Positions 47,037 through 56,683 are shown, numbered from the stretch's first letter. The stretch: DNA of 64,000 nt from Hydrogenovibrio sp. 3SP14C1 (GCF_029625905.1 NZ_JARTLM010000004.1:124001-188000), one strand, 5' to 3'. Translations and numbers: made by a program. The notes: a model not told the origin generated them from the letters alone.

Positions 47037-48251
47037 ATGAACGTTGATTTAATGCGAAAAATCGATCATCACTTAGGCATTCCCTTGACCTTTGTGAGCA
47101 CTTATTTGTTAAAAGTGTCTCACTGGATCACTCGCAAAAAAACAACGACACCCAAAAACATTCTATTTGTCGAGCTCTCAGAAATGGGAAGCACCATCAT
47201 CGCTGACCCGGCCATGAAAAGAGCACAGAAGCAATTCAATGCTAACTTATTTTTCGTCATCTTCAGTAAAAACAAACCCAGCCTTGATCTATTGAATACT
47301 ATTCCTCAGGAAAACATTTTCACGTTGTGCGAAGACAACTTATTCACTTTAATGCGCGATGCTGTTCGTTATCTTTTCTGGTGCCGAAAACACAAAATCG
47401 ATACCGCAATCGATTTAGAGCTTTTTTCTCGTGTATCGGCACTATTAACTGGATTCAGCGGGGCAAACAATCGCGTTGGCTATCATAACTTTCATGGTGA
47501 AGGCCTCTATCGTGGCGAAATGCTGACCCATAAAGTCAGCTACAACCCTCATATCCATATCGCCAAAAACTTTATCGCTTTAATTCACGCCTTAGAAGCT
47601 AAAACAGCAGAAATTCCATTTTCAAAAATTTTGATTACCGATCAGGATGTGCAGCTTGACCAAGTCAACTTCAACAAAGAAGAAAAGGCTTTTGTTTTTG
47701 ACAAAGTCAAAAAGTGTTTTCCAGCATTTGAACAAGACCAACACCAATTGATTTTAATGAACCCGAATGCAAGTGACTTATTGCCACAACGTCGCTGGCC
47801 CAAAGAGAATTTTATTGCGTTGATGCAATCCGTGTTAGAGCGTTATGAAAATGCCATTATCCTAATTACAGGCGCCCCCAATGAAAAGGAAGAAGCGGAA
47901 GCGCTTCGACTCAAGGTAGGGCATGATCGTTGCGTGAACTTTGCAGGACAATTGAAATTACTGGAAATGCCAATTTTATATACCATCTCACGCTTAATGG
48001 TCACCAATGACTCTGGGCCAGGCCATTTCTCTTCTATCACGCCATTAAAAACGTTTGTCTTATTTGGCCCTGAAACCCCTAAACTATATGGTTCATTAGG
48101 CAACAGTACCTCTCTTTTTGCTGGCTTAGCATGCTCCCCTTGTGTCAGTGCAGCCAACCATCGTAAAACGCCGTGCACAGACCCCGCCTGCATGGATGCG
48201 ATTACTGTCGAGCAAGTATTAAAACAGATTGAAATCGAACTTAAAGACTAA
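47037..48251 (+). CDS. GT9-family glycosyltransferase (heptosyltransferase-like)
   Basis: Cytoplasmic-face glycosyltransferase of 404 aa with the GT-B fold of the GT9 family. The donor-binding half has NPNASDLLPQRRWPKENF, FAGQLKLLEMP and TNDSGPGHFSS, the usual signature. There is a Cys-rich segment near the end (SPCVSAANHRKTPCTDPACMD), also seen in GT9 enzymes. It may add heptose or another sugar to LPS core. The stop is 24 bp from the convergent lptG stop; no terminator was seen between them. Confidence 0.85.
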   Translation: MNVDLMRKIDHHLGIPLTFVSTYLLKVSHWITRKKTTTPKNILFVELSEMGSTIIADPAMKRAQKQFNANLFFVIFSKNKPSLDLLNTIPQENIFTLCEDNLFTLMRDAVRYLFWCRKHKIDTAIDLELFSRVSALLTGFSGANNRVGYHNFHGEGLYRGEMLTHKVSYNPHIHIAKNFIALIHALEAKTAEIPFSKILITDQDVQLDQVNFNKEEKAFVFDKVKKCFPAFEQDQHQLILMNPNASDLLPQRRWPKENFIALMQSVLERYENAIILITGAPNEKEEAEALRLKVGHDRCVNFAGQLKLLEMPILYTISRLMVTNDSGPGHFSSITPLKTFVLFGPETPKLYGSLGNSTSLFAGLACSPCVSAANHRKTPCTDPACMDAITVEQVLKQIEIELKD

Positions 48252-48275
48252 ACAAAATCACTGGCGCTTAAGTCT

Positions 48276-49388
48276 TTAACGAAGCCGCCTCATTAGTAAA
48301 AAGGCGGCAAACACCAATACAAGGGAAGGCAAGAAAGCGCCCATAATCGCGGGTAGCTGATAGACGACACTTAAGTTTCCAAAAATTTGGTTGAGCAAGT
48401 GGAAACTCATTCCAATCATAATCCCCACGAAAATTCTCTGACCGATACTGACTTGCCGTTGTGAACCAAAAATCAATGGAAAAACCAGCGCAATCATCCC
48501 CAATATCACAAACGGCATCGCCAATTTTCGCCAAAAAGCAAGCTTATAGGGTTCTGCATCCAACCCGTTTTCTTCTAAAAATGAAATATAACTAAAAAGG
48601 TCGGTTATCCCCATATAGCGGGTGTCAACATGTAGTCTCTTTAATAAAGAGGGGGACAATGGTAAATCAACCGAATCTTGGATTTCATCATATTGGTTAA
48701 AGTGTAGCTTTTTCCAGCTTGACCTATCTGGCGTAAACGCTGGCATTTTTTCCCACCCCAGAACTTTTCGATTCAAAGTATATAAAACCCAATGACCTTC
48801 TTTTTCTGAATATCGAGCGGTATTAGCATGTGTTTGTTCTGACAATTGTCCCTTATCCAGCGTATAAATCGTTACATCATAAAACTGCGTGTCTGAAATC
48901 ACTCGCCCAACATGAATATAACGTTCACCATCACGCATCCAAAAATCATCCGTGGAGCCAATTGAAAAATTTTTATGTAAAGCCTCTCCACGCATTTTTT
49001 TAGCAAAACTTTCGCTGGCTGGCGCAACCCATTCCCCAACAACCGCAGCGCAAATCCATAATATAAAAGCAGACTTCATGACCGCGATAAAAATTCGACC
49101 AATAGACCAACCAGTCACGCGCAGAATCGTTAACTCTGCATGATTCGCCAACCCTCCTAACCCAATCAAAGTTCCAATCAGCAAAGCAACTGGAAAAATC
49201 TCGTAACCATAAACCGGCAGTTTCAAAACGGTATACAATGCGCCTTTCGCAACAGTATAGTCTTCAGACACCTTTCCAAGCTGAATCATGAATTCAGAGA
49301 AGCCTAAAATAATCAGCAACACCATCAAGACCAACAAGGTATGGCCGATTAAAACGCGACCTAAATATCGTTCAATTAAGTTCATCAT
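48276..49388 (-). CDS. lptG: LPS export permease LptG
   Basis: One of the two permeases that, with the LptB ATPase, lift LPS from the inner membrane. The product is 370 aa: three helices at the N-terminus (from MNLIERYLGR), a periplasmic jellyroll-like domain at about residues 130-270, then three helices (PFVILGMIALVFPLIFGS, GQRIFVGIMIGMSFHLLNQ). The start overlaps the lptF stop. The order lptF-lptG divergent from pepA is the standard gammaproteobacterial arrangement. Confidence 0.93.
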   Translation of the reverse strand: MMNLIERYLGRVLIGHTLLVLMVLLIILGFSEFMIQLGKVSEDYTVAKGALYTVLKLPVYGYEIFPVALLIGTLIGLGGLANHAELTILRVTGWSIGRIFIAVMKSAFILWICAAVVGEWVAPASESFAKKMRGEALHKNFSIGSTDDFWMRDGERYIHVGRVISDTQFYDVTIYTLDKGQLSEQTHANTARYSEKEGHWVLYTLNRKVLGWEKMPAFTPDRSSWKKLHFNQYDEIQDSVDLPLSPSLLKRLHVDTRYMGITDLFSYISFLEENGLDAEPYKLAFWRKLAMPFVILGMIALVFPLIFGSQRQVSIGQRIFVGIMIGMSFHLLNQIFGNLSVVYQLPAIMGAFLPSLVLVFAAFLLMRRLR

Positions 49389-50494
49389 TTCCGTTCTATT
49401 GTTTTTTTAAAGGGAAGCGTGATAGCCAGACTGGGTAATTTAAACCAAGCCGGTCGAAGGCTGCCCTGATAAAGGGCATATATCAAGAAAACAGCCGGGA
49501 CTGGCCACAACCCTATCAAAGGAGATAACCCATCATTACTGATAGCTTCTCTTAAAGTCACCAATAACTGGTTATAAATAACATAAAGCACTAACGCAAA
49601 GAATACTTTAGCAAACCGCCCCTCTCTTGGACCGGACTTACTCATTTTCAAACCAAGTAACCCTAAAACTAAGATACTAAATGGGGTAATAAGCCGCCAT
49701 TGCAACAAAGCTTCATGCTCAGGTTTATCAGACTGCCATAACGCCAGGGTTGAAATCTCAAATACTTTTTGCGCTTCGGAAGTCGCTTGAATTTCCGGTA
49801 AAAACCCTTCAAAACGGTCAAATTCTCTGACCGTGACTTCATCGCCTTTTTTCAATCCTTCATAGCTTTGGCCATTTAATAAAACCAAAGCAAGCTTATC
49901 ATTAATCCATTCGAATTTACCTTTCGGTGCTATCATCAGAATGTCTCTGTCATCACTGTTTAATTGCACCCAAACGGATTCCAGAACACCCTCTTTGTCA
50001 ATAGAACGGGTATAGAAGATGCCTTCACCATTAGGCAAAGGATTAAATTTACCCGGAACCAAGGCCGCCAGAGGAGATGTCGTTTGAGCCTCCATAATCA
50101 ATTTTCGTTCTTGCTGGTAACTCCATGGTGTTACCACCAAAGAGACCCAAGCCGTTAATAAAGCCAAAGGCACTAAAAACCAAAAGACACGTTTCTGAAA
50201 AAAACGGGTTGAAATACCACAACTCTGTAACACGACCATTTCCTGGTCTTGGTACAGTCGACCTATCGCTAACATGACACTTAATAACGCGACTAAAGGC
50301 AGAATGACTTCCAAAGCGGGCGGAATTTTATACAGCAACACCTGCATAATCACCGTTGAAGGGATGGTGCCTTCTACCGCAACGGCAAGTAACTTAGTGG
50401 CTTCCGTTCCAAACGTAATTAACAGTAAGACCGACAAGACTGCAAAAAAAGTTGCAAAAAGTTCTTTGTATAGATATTTATCAAGAATTCGCAA
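49385..50494 (-). CDS. lptF: LPS export permease LptF
   Basis: Partner permease of LptG, 369 aa, with the same plan: N-terminal helices (RILDKYLYKELFATFF), a central periplasmic domain and C-terminal helices. The start appears to be a TTG at 50494 with GGTGA 7 bases upstream, which suggests moderate translation. It is divergent from pepA over 147 bp. Identification rests on the family pattern and the lptG and pepA neighbours. Confidence 0.93.
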   Translation of the reverse strand: MRILDKYLYKELFATFFAVLSVLLLITFGTEATKLLAVAVEGTIPSTVIMQVLLYKIPPALEVILPLVALLSVMLAIGRLYQDQEMVVLQSCGISTRFFQKRVFWFLVPLALLTAWVSLVVTPWSYQQERKLIMEAQTTSPLAALVPGKFNPLPNGEGIFYTRSIDKEGVLESVWVQLNSDDRDILMIAPKGKFEWINDKLALVLLNGQSYEGLKKGDEVTVREFDRFEGFLPEIQATSEAQKVFEISTLALWQSDKPEHEALLQWRLITPFSILVLGLLGLKMSKSGPREGRFAKVFFALVLYVIYNQLLVTLREAISNDGLSPLIGLWPVPAVFLIYALYQGSLRPAWFKLPSLAITLPFKKTIERK

Positions 50495-50641
50495 AAAAGG
50501 GTCACCAAAACGTTAAAATAAGAATTAAATGAATAAACACAAATAATGTCATCTTTCATTCGACATTAGCGAGCGGTAAACTTCTAGTTAACTAGAGTTT
50601 GCCACCTGTTTCCACGATTATACAAGAAGGGATTCAACGAG

Positions 50642-52123
50642 ATGAAACAAATCCAATTCAAGCTGAATGCAACCACCGATTTACACTCATTCGACACACT
50701 TATTTTACCGGTATTCGATCAAGGTCAAAGCACTCAGTTAGCGAAAGACGTCAATCTCTTGGATCTCACTCAAACTTTGTTCAAACAAGGTGATTTTTTA
50801 GCCAAGCCCGGGCAAACTCAAATGCTTTTTCAACCCGCAAGCATTGCTTGTTCAAGATTGCTACTGGTCGGAATGGGAGAACTGGAAACTCTGACGGTTA
50901 AAAGCTACCTTGAAAGCTTAAATGCGGCTGCAAAAGCACTCGATAACACTGGGGCGACCAATGTACTCAACACCCTAATCGAATGCCAACCTGCTAATAA
51001 TGACCAGGCCTGGGCAATTTATCAAAATACGTTAGCGTTTCAACGCAGTGTTTATGATTATGAGCATGAAAGTCGTAACAAGAAAACGCCAAAAGATCCA
51101 AAACTAACCAGTATGAGCTATGCTGCGGAAACCACAGCGGCGAATGAAACAGCCATGAATCAGGCACAAGCTTCAGCGCTCGGTATGGCTTTAACACAAG
51201 ACTTAGCCAATATGCCGAGTAACTTTTGCACCCCAACCTACCTAGCGGAAACCGCAGAAGCCATGGCAAAAACTTATGGGTTTGAGGCGAACATCTTGGA
51301 ACAGGATGAAATGATTAAAATGGGCATGGGCTCATTTATGGCCGTCGCACAAGGCGCTCACACCCCACCTAAAATGATTTGTCTTTCCTATCAAGGCGCA
51401 GACGCTTCTCAGGCCCCGATTGCCTTGGTCGGTAAAGGCGTGACGTTTGATACGGGTGGTATTTCATTGAAACCAGGTGAAGCGATGGACGAAATGAAAT
51501 ATGATATGGGCGGTGCTGCGACGGTTCTCGGCGTATTTGAAGCACTTGGCCGCATCAAACCAAAACTCAATGTGGTTGCCGTTATCCCTGCCACAGAAAA
51601 CATGCCTGCAGGCAACGCTATCAAGCCGGGCGATGTCGTCAAATCTTTGTCAGGTCAAACCATCGAAATCCTCAATACTGATGCAGAAGGCCGTTTGATT
51701 TTATGTGACGCATTAACCTACGCGCAACAAACCTATAAACCCAGCAAGATTGTCGATATGGCAACCTTAACTGGCGCTTGCATTATCGCACTAGGCCATC
51801 AAATGTCAGCTGTACTGGGTAACAACCAACCGTTAGTGGATGCGCTTATAGCCTCAGGCCAAAAGACTTATGATCGTTTCTGGCAAATGCCGTTAAGTGA
51901 TGAATATGATGAACAACTTAAATCTAACTTTGCCGATATGGCAAACATTGGCGGCCGTGCTGCCGGTACCATCACCGCAGCACAATTCCTAGCTCGATTC
52001 ACTAAAGACGTGGACTGGGCACATTTGGATATCGCCGGTACGGCTTGGGTCAGTGGAAAAGACAAAGGGGCAACCGGACGCCCAGTTCCTGCATTAGTTG
52101 ATTTCTTACTTGAGCAAGTTTGA
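50642..52123 (+). CDS. pepA: Cytosol (leucyl) aminopeptidase PepA
   Basis: Hexameric dinuclear-metal aminopeptidase of the M17 family, 493 aa. The signature NTDAEGRL is present, with metal ligands in GKGVTFDTGGISLKPG and the catalytic region. In E. coli PepA also binds DNA at Xer and carAB sites, and the same could hold here. It carries CCAGGCCTGG at 51004 (DQAWAIY). The stop overlaps the holC start. Confidence 0.96.
   Translation: MKQIQFKLNATTDLHSFDTLILPVFDQGQSTQLAKDVNLLDLTQTLFKQGDFLAKPGQTQMLFQPASIACSRLLLVGMGELETLTVKSYLESLNAAAKALDNTGATNVLNTLIECQPANNDQAWAIYQNTLAFQRSVYDYEHESRNKKTPKDPKLTSMSYAAETTAANETAMNQAQASALGMALTQDLANMPSNFCTPTYLAETAEAMAKTYGFEANILEQDEMIKMGMGSFMAVAQGAHTPPKMICLSYQGADASQAPIALVGKGVTFDTGGISLKPGEAMDEMKYDMGGAATVLGVFEALGRIKPKLNVVAVIPATENMPAGNAIKPGDVVKSLSGQTIEILNTDAEGRLILCDALTYAQQTYKPSKIVDMATLTGACIIALGHQMSAVLGNNQPLVDALIASGQKTYDRFWQMPLSDEYDEQLKSNFADMANIGGRAAGTITAAQFLARFTKDVDWAHLDIAGTAWVSGKDKGATGRPVPALVDFLLEQV
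51004..51013. repeat. Iterated palindrome CCAGGCCTGG, coding copy
   Basis: Exact copy in pepA, read in frame as Gln-Ala-Trp. Confidence 0.9.
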
Positions 52124-52566
52124 TGACAATGCCTTCTTCTTCCCTCGAAAAAGATGTCATTTTTTACGTGTTGGGCACCGATACTGCCCAGCAACGAGAA
52201 GCTTTTATTGCCAAACTGGTTAATAAAATTCACCAGGAAAAACGATTGTGCGACATTCGGTTCGAAAAAGAAGAAGAGATGACTCGCTTTGATTTATCTC
52301 TTTGGCAATATAAGCCGGAAGCATTTATCCCTCACAGCGTTAAGCGAACGGTTGAAGCCCCTATACAACTTTGGGCTGATCAGGTGGTGACCTCTTGCCA
52401 AGATGTCCTGTTGAATGTTCATCCTGACTTCCCACAAAACTTCCAACTATATAATAGAACCATTGAAGTGTTAGACCAAACGGAGCACCTGATTCAAATG
52501 GGTCGTGAACGCTGGAAGGCTTATAAAAAAGAAGGATTGGAACCCACCATCCACAAAATAAAATAA
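52123..52566 (+). CDS. holC: DNA polymerase III chi subunit
   Basis: Clamp-loader accessory subunit that contacts SSB. The product is 147 aa from the ATG at 52123, which shares its first base with the pepA stop (TGATG). Landmarks are VIFYVLGTDTAQQREAFIAKLV and FIPHSVKRTVEAPIQLWAD. The pepA-holC order is conserved in gammaproteobacteria, but the valS gene that usually follows is replaced here by a pilT gene. Confidence 0.9.
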   Translation: MTMPSSSLEKDVIFYVLGTDTAQQREAFIAKLVNKIHQEKRLCDIRFEKEEEMTRFDLSLWQYKPEAFIPHSVKRTVEAPIQLWADQVVTSCQDVLLNVHPDFPQNFQLYNRTIEVLDQTEHLIQMGRERWKAYKKEGLEPTIHKIK

Positions 52567-52621
52567 ACTGAAACACTCAGTTTCAGACTTACTCGATTCA
52601 TGAGGCAATTGAAGGAAACTT

Positions 52622-53659
52622 ATGGACATCACCCAGTTATTAGAATTTAGTGTGCAGCAAAAAGCATCCGATTTACATTTATCTGCCGGCACTGTGCCTA
52701 TGCTTCGTTCTGATGGGGATATTCGTCGAGTAGACATGCCAGAGCTTAATGCAAAGACCCTTCAAAGTATGCTTTATGGCATTATGTCTCCCGCCCAGCA
52801 GGAACAGTTTAAAGCCGCGCTGGAAATCGACTTTTCTTATGAATTACCCCACATTGCACGATTTCGAGTTAACATCTTTCAACAAAACCGTGGCATAAGT
52901 GCCGTATTTCGTACGATTCCAAACCAGATCATGACGTTAGGCGAACTCAATGCACCTGAAATATTGAAAGAAATTGCACAAACGCCTCGAGGCATCGTAC
53001 TGGTGACAGGCCCAACAGGGTCGGGAAAATCAACCACGCTCACAGCGATAATTGATTTTATCAACGAGACACAACCGGCACATATTTTAACCATTGAAGA
53101 TCCTATCGAGTTTATACACCAACCTAAAAATGCGCTCATCAACCAACGAGAAGTGCACCGCGACACACATCATTTTAGTAGTGCATTACGATCTGCATTA
53201 AGAGAAGATCCCGATGTCATCCTCGTTGGAGAAATGCGAGACTTAGAAACCATTAGTTTGGCATTAACGGCCGCTGAAACAGGCCATTTAGTGTTGGCAA
53301 CTCTCCACACAAACTCAGCTGCAAAATCTATTGACCGCATCATTGATGCCTTTCCAGCCGGTGAGAAGAATATGGTTCGTTCAATGCTTTCAGAGTCTTT
53401 AAATGCCGTTATATCCCAAACGCTTTTGAAAAAACAAAATGGTGGTCGCATTGCCGCACATGAAATTTTATTGGGATCTCCCGCTATTCGAAACCTAATC
53501 CGAGAAGACAAAGTGCCTCAAATGTACTCAGTGATCCAAACCTCAAATAAACTTGGAATGCAGACGTTAGATCAAGACCTGCAACGTTTGGTTAAAAATA
53601 AAACCATAACGAAAGAGGTTGCTCGCAGCAAAGCTGTCAACAAAGCTGACTTTATATAA
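52622..53659 (+). CDS. pilT: PilT-type twitching motility ATPase
   Basis: Retraction motor of type IV pili, 345 aa. Walker A is GPTGSGKST (130-138), the Asp box is EDPIEFIH, Walker B contains VILVGEMRD, and the His box is ATLHTNSA. The AIRNLIREDK motif near the C-terminus is diagnostic of PilT rather than PilB. It stands apart from the Tad locus and belongs to a separate type IVa pilus system, whose other genes are not in the window. Confidence 0.92.
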   Translation: MDITQLLEFSVQQKASDLHLSAGTVPMLRSDGDIRRVDMPELNAKTLQSMLYGIMSPAQQEQFKAALEIDFSYELPHIARFRVNIFQQNRGISAVFRTIPNQIMTLGELNAPEILKEIAQTPRGIVLVTGPTGSGKSTTLTAIIDFINETQPAHILTIEDPIEFIHQPKNALINQREVHRDTHHFSSALRSALREDPDVILVGEMRDLETISLALTAAETGHLVLATLHTNSAAKSIDRIIDAFPAGEKNMVRSMLSESLNAVISQTLLKKQNGGRIAAHEILLGSPAIRNLIREDKVPQMYSVIQTSNKLGMQTLDQDLQRLVKNKTITKEVARSKAVNKADFI

Positions 53660-53682
53660 TCATTTATATTGATAAAAAATAA

Positions 53683-54687
53683 ATGAGGATAATAAAAAAA
53701 TTGAACACGACCGACCCACTAAGCCTTAAAATAGATTGCCTAACACCTAAGAATTTAAGAATCGATTCCAACATGATAACCAACCAGCAAACCTTATTGA
53801 CCTTGTCCATTAAACCCTTGCTCGTCAGCTTTATCGGCTTGCTGTTAACGGTATCGAATGCATACGCCTCCATTCCTGTCCCAACGACAGAGCCGAACGG
53901 AGTGATTCAAGGGTTTTGTCAAGACTTGTCAAAAAAGCTCCGCACCGTTCAGTATCAAAAATGTTTAGCATTAGGGTTAAATGAAAGTCATCTCTATCAA
54001 AGCACTGAAAGTCGTCCTTTAACATATCGCGAAGTGTTACCTTCTGCTTCCATGCCACCAAAGGGTCGCATTTTATTTATCGGCGGCATTCATGGAGACG
54101 AATATGCCGCCATTAGCTTGACCTATCTTTGGTTACAAACCTTACTAGATCAAGGCACTGAAACAGGATATCACTGGTTGTTTTTACCCTTAGCCAACCC
54201 AGATGGTTTATTTCAAACCCCTGCCACTCGTCCAAACGCTAATTCAGTGGATTTAAACCGTAATTTTCCTTCGCCTGATTGGGATGAATTGGCTTTACGA
54301 ACCTGGAAAAACCACTACCATAAAAACAAGCGCCGCTACCCTGGACCATTTGCTAATAGCGAACCTGAAACACAGTGGCTGGTTGAGCTGATTGAACGTT
54401 TTAAACCGAATGCGATTATTTCAATCCATGCCCCTTATGGATTATTAGATTATGACGGGCCAGAACACGCACAACCTAATAAAATAGGGCATTTAAAACA
54501 TCGTGCTTTGGGGACATATCCAGGCTCTTTAGGGCGCTATGCTGGGGAACACTTAAACATTCCCGTGTTAACGCTTGAGCTGAAGTCAGCTGGCAGAATG
54601 CCGAAAGATTCCGAGATTAAATATATGCTACAAGATTTGGAAGATTGGGTCGCTGAAAAGATTCAACAAAATGATTGGGATTTATAA
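53683..54687 (+). CDS. Exported M14-family zinc carboxypeptidase (MpaA-like)
   Basis: Metallopeptidase probably acting on murein peptides. The frame is 334 aa. A signal peptide is clear if translation starts at the ATG at 53773 (a hydrophobic run ending SNAYA); a longer version from 53683 has no better ribosome site. Zinc ligands are seen in IGGIHGDEYA and IHAPYG, and the catalytic Glu in LELKSAG. DLNRNFPSP is the classic Asn-Arg substrate-binding motif. It faces an L,D-transpeptidase gene, which fits a peptidoglycan recycling or remodelling role. Confidence 0.82.
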   Translation: MRIIKKLNTTDPLSLKIDCLTPKNLRIDSNMITNQQTLLTLSIKPLLVSFIGLLLTVSNAYASIPVPTTEPNGVIQGFCQDLSKKLRTVQYQKCLALGLNESHLYQSTESRPLTYREVLPSASMPPKGRILFIGGIHGDEYAAISLTYLWLQTLLDQGTETGYHWLFLPLANPDGLFQTPATRPNANSVDLNRNFPSPDWDELALRTWKNHYHKNKRRYPGPFANSEPETQWLVELIERFKPNAIISIHAPYGLLDYDGPEHAQPNKIGHLKHRALGTYPGSLGRYAGEHLNIPVLTLELKSAGRMPKDSEIKYMLQDLEDWVAEKIQQNDWDL

Positions 54688-54750
54688 AAGACTGGGCCAG
54701 AAAGCATTCGACCCCATTATCTAAAAACGATCCTTCCGAAACAGGCTAAT

Positions 54751-55875
54751 TTAGGATATATGTGGGCCAACTTTTGATTTCTGCAAGGCCTCATACACCA
54801 TTTGCCACCCACTGGCACCTTGTCGCTGCCAATATTGCTCAACAAGCTTGCCACCTTCAACCGGAAAACTTACATAATAAACACCCTGCTCTCCAGGGTA
54901 AGCATAGACACTCACTCGAGACCAATCTACTTGATAATTTTGCTGTGACCGTAACCATTGGTTAATTTGGGACAATACTTGTTGCTTATCTTCATAATTA
55001 CGATCAATCAAACTACGTTGTGCACTCTGAGCAATAATCACAGGCGTGGCATGAGATAAACGGTATTGATAAATCAAAGTTTGCATTGCGGGATTATTTA
55101 ACACCACGCAGCCTCGACTTGCCAAAGGCGGACGGCTATAAGTACTTCTAGGCGTGCCATGCAACCAGATCCCAGACCCAGTTCGACCTTTTTGCTTATC
55201 CCAACTGTTTGGATAATTTAAGGTTAAAGCGGCAACCCCATATAGCTCAGGCAATTTCGAATCTGAAAGTTCTTTTTCAATTTTATAAATACCAACGGGT
55301 GTTTTTAAATCCCCTCGTACTTGTTTTCCTGCACCTTTCTGTCCGATTGAAACATAATAGTTCGCGACTTCTTCATACCCATTTTCATTTTTTTGATACA
55401 GATACAGCCGATGGGCTGCAGAATCAACAATCACAAGGAAGGGCTCTTGACTGGTCTTAAGAACATACTGCGCCAATAACGCATCCCAATCGCCACGTGA
55501 TCGTTCAAGATCCGTCTTACGCTGCCAACGCACCTTAGCCTCTGACAGCAACGCTTCCGACTTGCGTGCATGCGCAGTTCTTTTCTGCGTAACCCATTCC
55601 GACTTGCCCGCTTTAATAGCGTATAAATCGGCTTTCATCAACTGAGCCAGTTGATACTTCGGCATATTTTTAGCCAAATCCTGCATATCATAAAAAGCTT
55701 CGTTAAATGCTAAGTTTTTAATCGCATTCAGTCCAGTAATCAATTTTTTTTCCGGCAGAGAAACAAAGTCTTCCGCCAAACTTGCAGACCAAGGCAGACA
55801 AAAGAATACCAACGCTAAAAACGACCAGGCCTGGTCATTTTTTTTCTTACTGCATCGCTGCAATAGTCTATTCAT
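54751..55875 (-). CDS. Exported L,D-transpeptidase (YkuD domain)
   Basis: Cross-links peptidoglycan stems or attaches lipoproteins. The product is 374 aa: a signal peptide (after a basic start, ending ASLA near residue 34), a helical region (40-140), and a YkuD domain with His239 (WLHG) and SRGCV (Ser253-Cys256), where Cys256 is the catalytic residue. The C-terminal region, about 295-374, resembles the tail shared with its partner. It overlaps the upstream TPR gene by 8 bp. It holds CCAGGCCTGG (55825) within the signal sequence (DQAWSFL). Confidence 0.9.
   Translation of the reverse strand: MNRLLQRCSKKKNDQAWSFLALVFFCLPWSASLAEDFVSLPEKKLITGLNAIKNLAFNEAFYDMQDLAKNMPKYQLAQLMKADLYAIKAGKSEWVTQKRTAHARKSEALLSEAKVRWQRKTDLERSRGDWDALLAQYVLKTSQEPFLVIVDSAAHRLYLYQKNENGYEEVANYYVSIGQKGAGKQVRGDLKTPVGIYKIEKELSDSKLPELYGVAALTLNYPNSWDKQKGRTGSGIWLHGTPRSTYSRPPLASRGCVVLNNPAMQTLIYQYRLSHATPVIIAQSAQRSLIDRNYEDKQQVLSQINQWLRSQQNYQVDWSRVSVYAYPGEQGVYYVSFPVEGGKLVEQYWQRQGASGWQMVYEALQKSKVGPHIS
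55825..55834. repeat. Iterated palindrome CCAGGCCTGG, coding copy
   Basis: Exact copy, extended to a perfect 14-bp inverted repeat at 55823-55836, in the signal-peptide region of the L,D-transpeptidase gene (Gln-Ala-Trp). Confidence 0.9.
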
Positions 55876-56683
55876 AAATCACATCTTCCTGAACAATTTT
55901 CCAAGTGTTATCTTGTTTTTGCCAAACCAGCTTCTTACGAACCTTATCTTTAAAGGTATTCGATTCATAAGCCTGCCAAAAGGTCACTTGGATTGTATTC
56001 GGCGTTAACGGAACAACCTGTACTTTATCTAACTGTATTTTAATATAACTCGGGCGCTTCAAACTGCCTTTTCGACTGTTGGCCCACGACTGATGCGTTT
56101 TATAACCTTCAGGTGTATAAGTTGAAACATAAAACCCTAAATAAGCGGACGTATTTTGACTTGCCCACGTTGCACGCCAACGCTCTACCAAATCCGCCAC
56201 TGTTTGCATATGACGTTCAACTAACTTTAATTGAGACCTTTCTGGAGTTTTCAAGTCACTACTGGCGCTTAAAACCCATTGCCCTTTCGGCAAATTAATC
56301 TCAGTTTTATCAAACACCGATTGATAAGCCAGCTGAGCTTGATAAGCATAAATCTGATTTAAATTTTCGCGTAACGATGCAATTCTTGGATCGCCGTCCA
56401 ACGCCGACTCTAACACTTGTTGTGCTTTTCTATACTGTTGTTTTTTGATATAGGCGACCGCAAGGTTATTACTGACCGCTAAATCTTGTGGATAGGATTT
56501 CAACATTGATTTTAAAATCGAAATAGCTTCATCCATATCCCCTGTTTGAGAGGCTTTTGCGGCTTGTTCAAATTGTTCTTGATAAGTATCGTTGTCTGCT
56601 GCCCAAACACTTGTACTTGCTGTAAGCGGTAGTAGCAATGTCACTGCTAATACGATTAAACTCGATGTTTTTTGCACGCTCAT
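55868..56683 (-). CDS. Exported TPR protein with Cds6-like C-terminal domain, partner of the L,D-transpeptidase
   Basis: Protein of 271 aa with a signal peptide (to about residue 29, VWAAD), TPR repeats over about residues 33-110 (ISILKSMLKSYPQDLAVSNNLAVAYIK) and a C-terminal alpha+beta domain at about 150-271 (FYVSTYTPEGYKTHQSW, VTFWQAYESNTFKDKVRKKLVWQ, WKIVQEDVIYE). The last domain resembles the Cds6/SnoaL-type module found in L,D-transpeptidases. It overlaps the transpeptidase gene by 8 bp, which suggests the two proteins work together. Confidence 0.78.
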   Translation of the reverse strand: MSVQKTSSLIVLAVTLLLPLTASTSVWAADNDTYQEQFEQAAKASQTGDMDEAISILKSMLKSYPQDLAVSNNLAVAYIKKQQYRKAQQVLESALDGDPRIASLRENLNQIYAYQAQLAYQSVFDKTEINLPKGQWVLSASSDLKTPERSQLKLVERHMQTVADLVERWRATWASQNTSAYLGFYVSTYTPEGYKTHQSWANSRKGSLKRPSYIKIQLDKVQVVPLTPNTIQVTFWQAYESNTFKDKVRKKLVWQKQDNTWKIVQEDVIYE

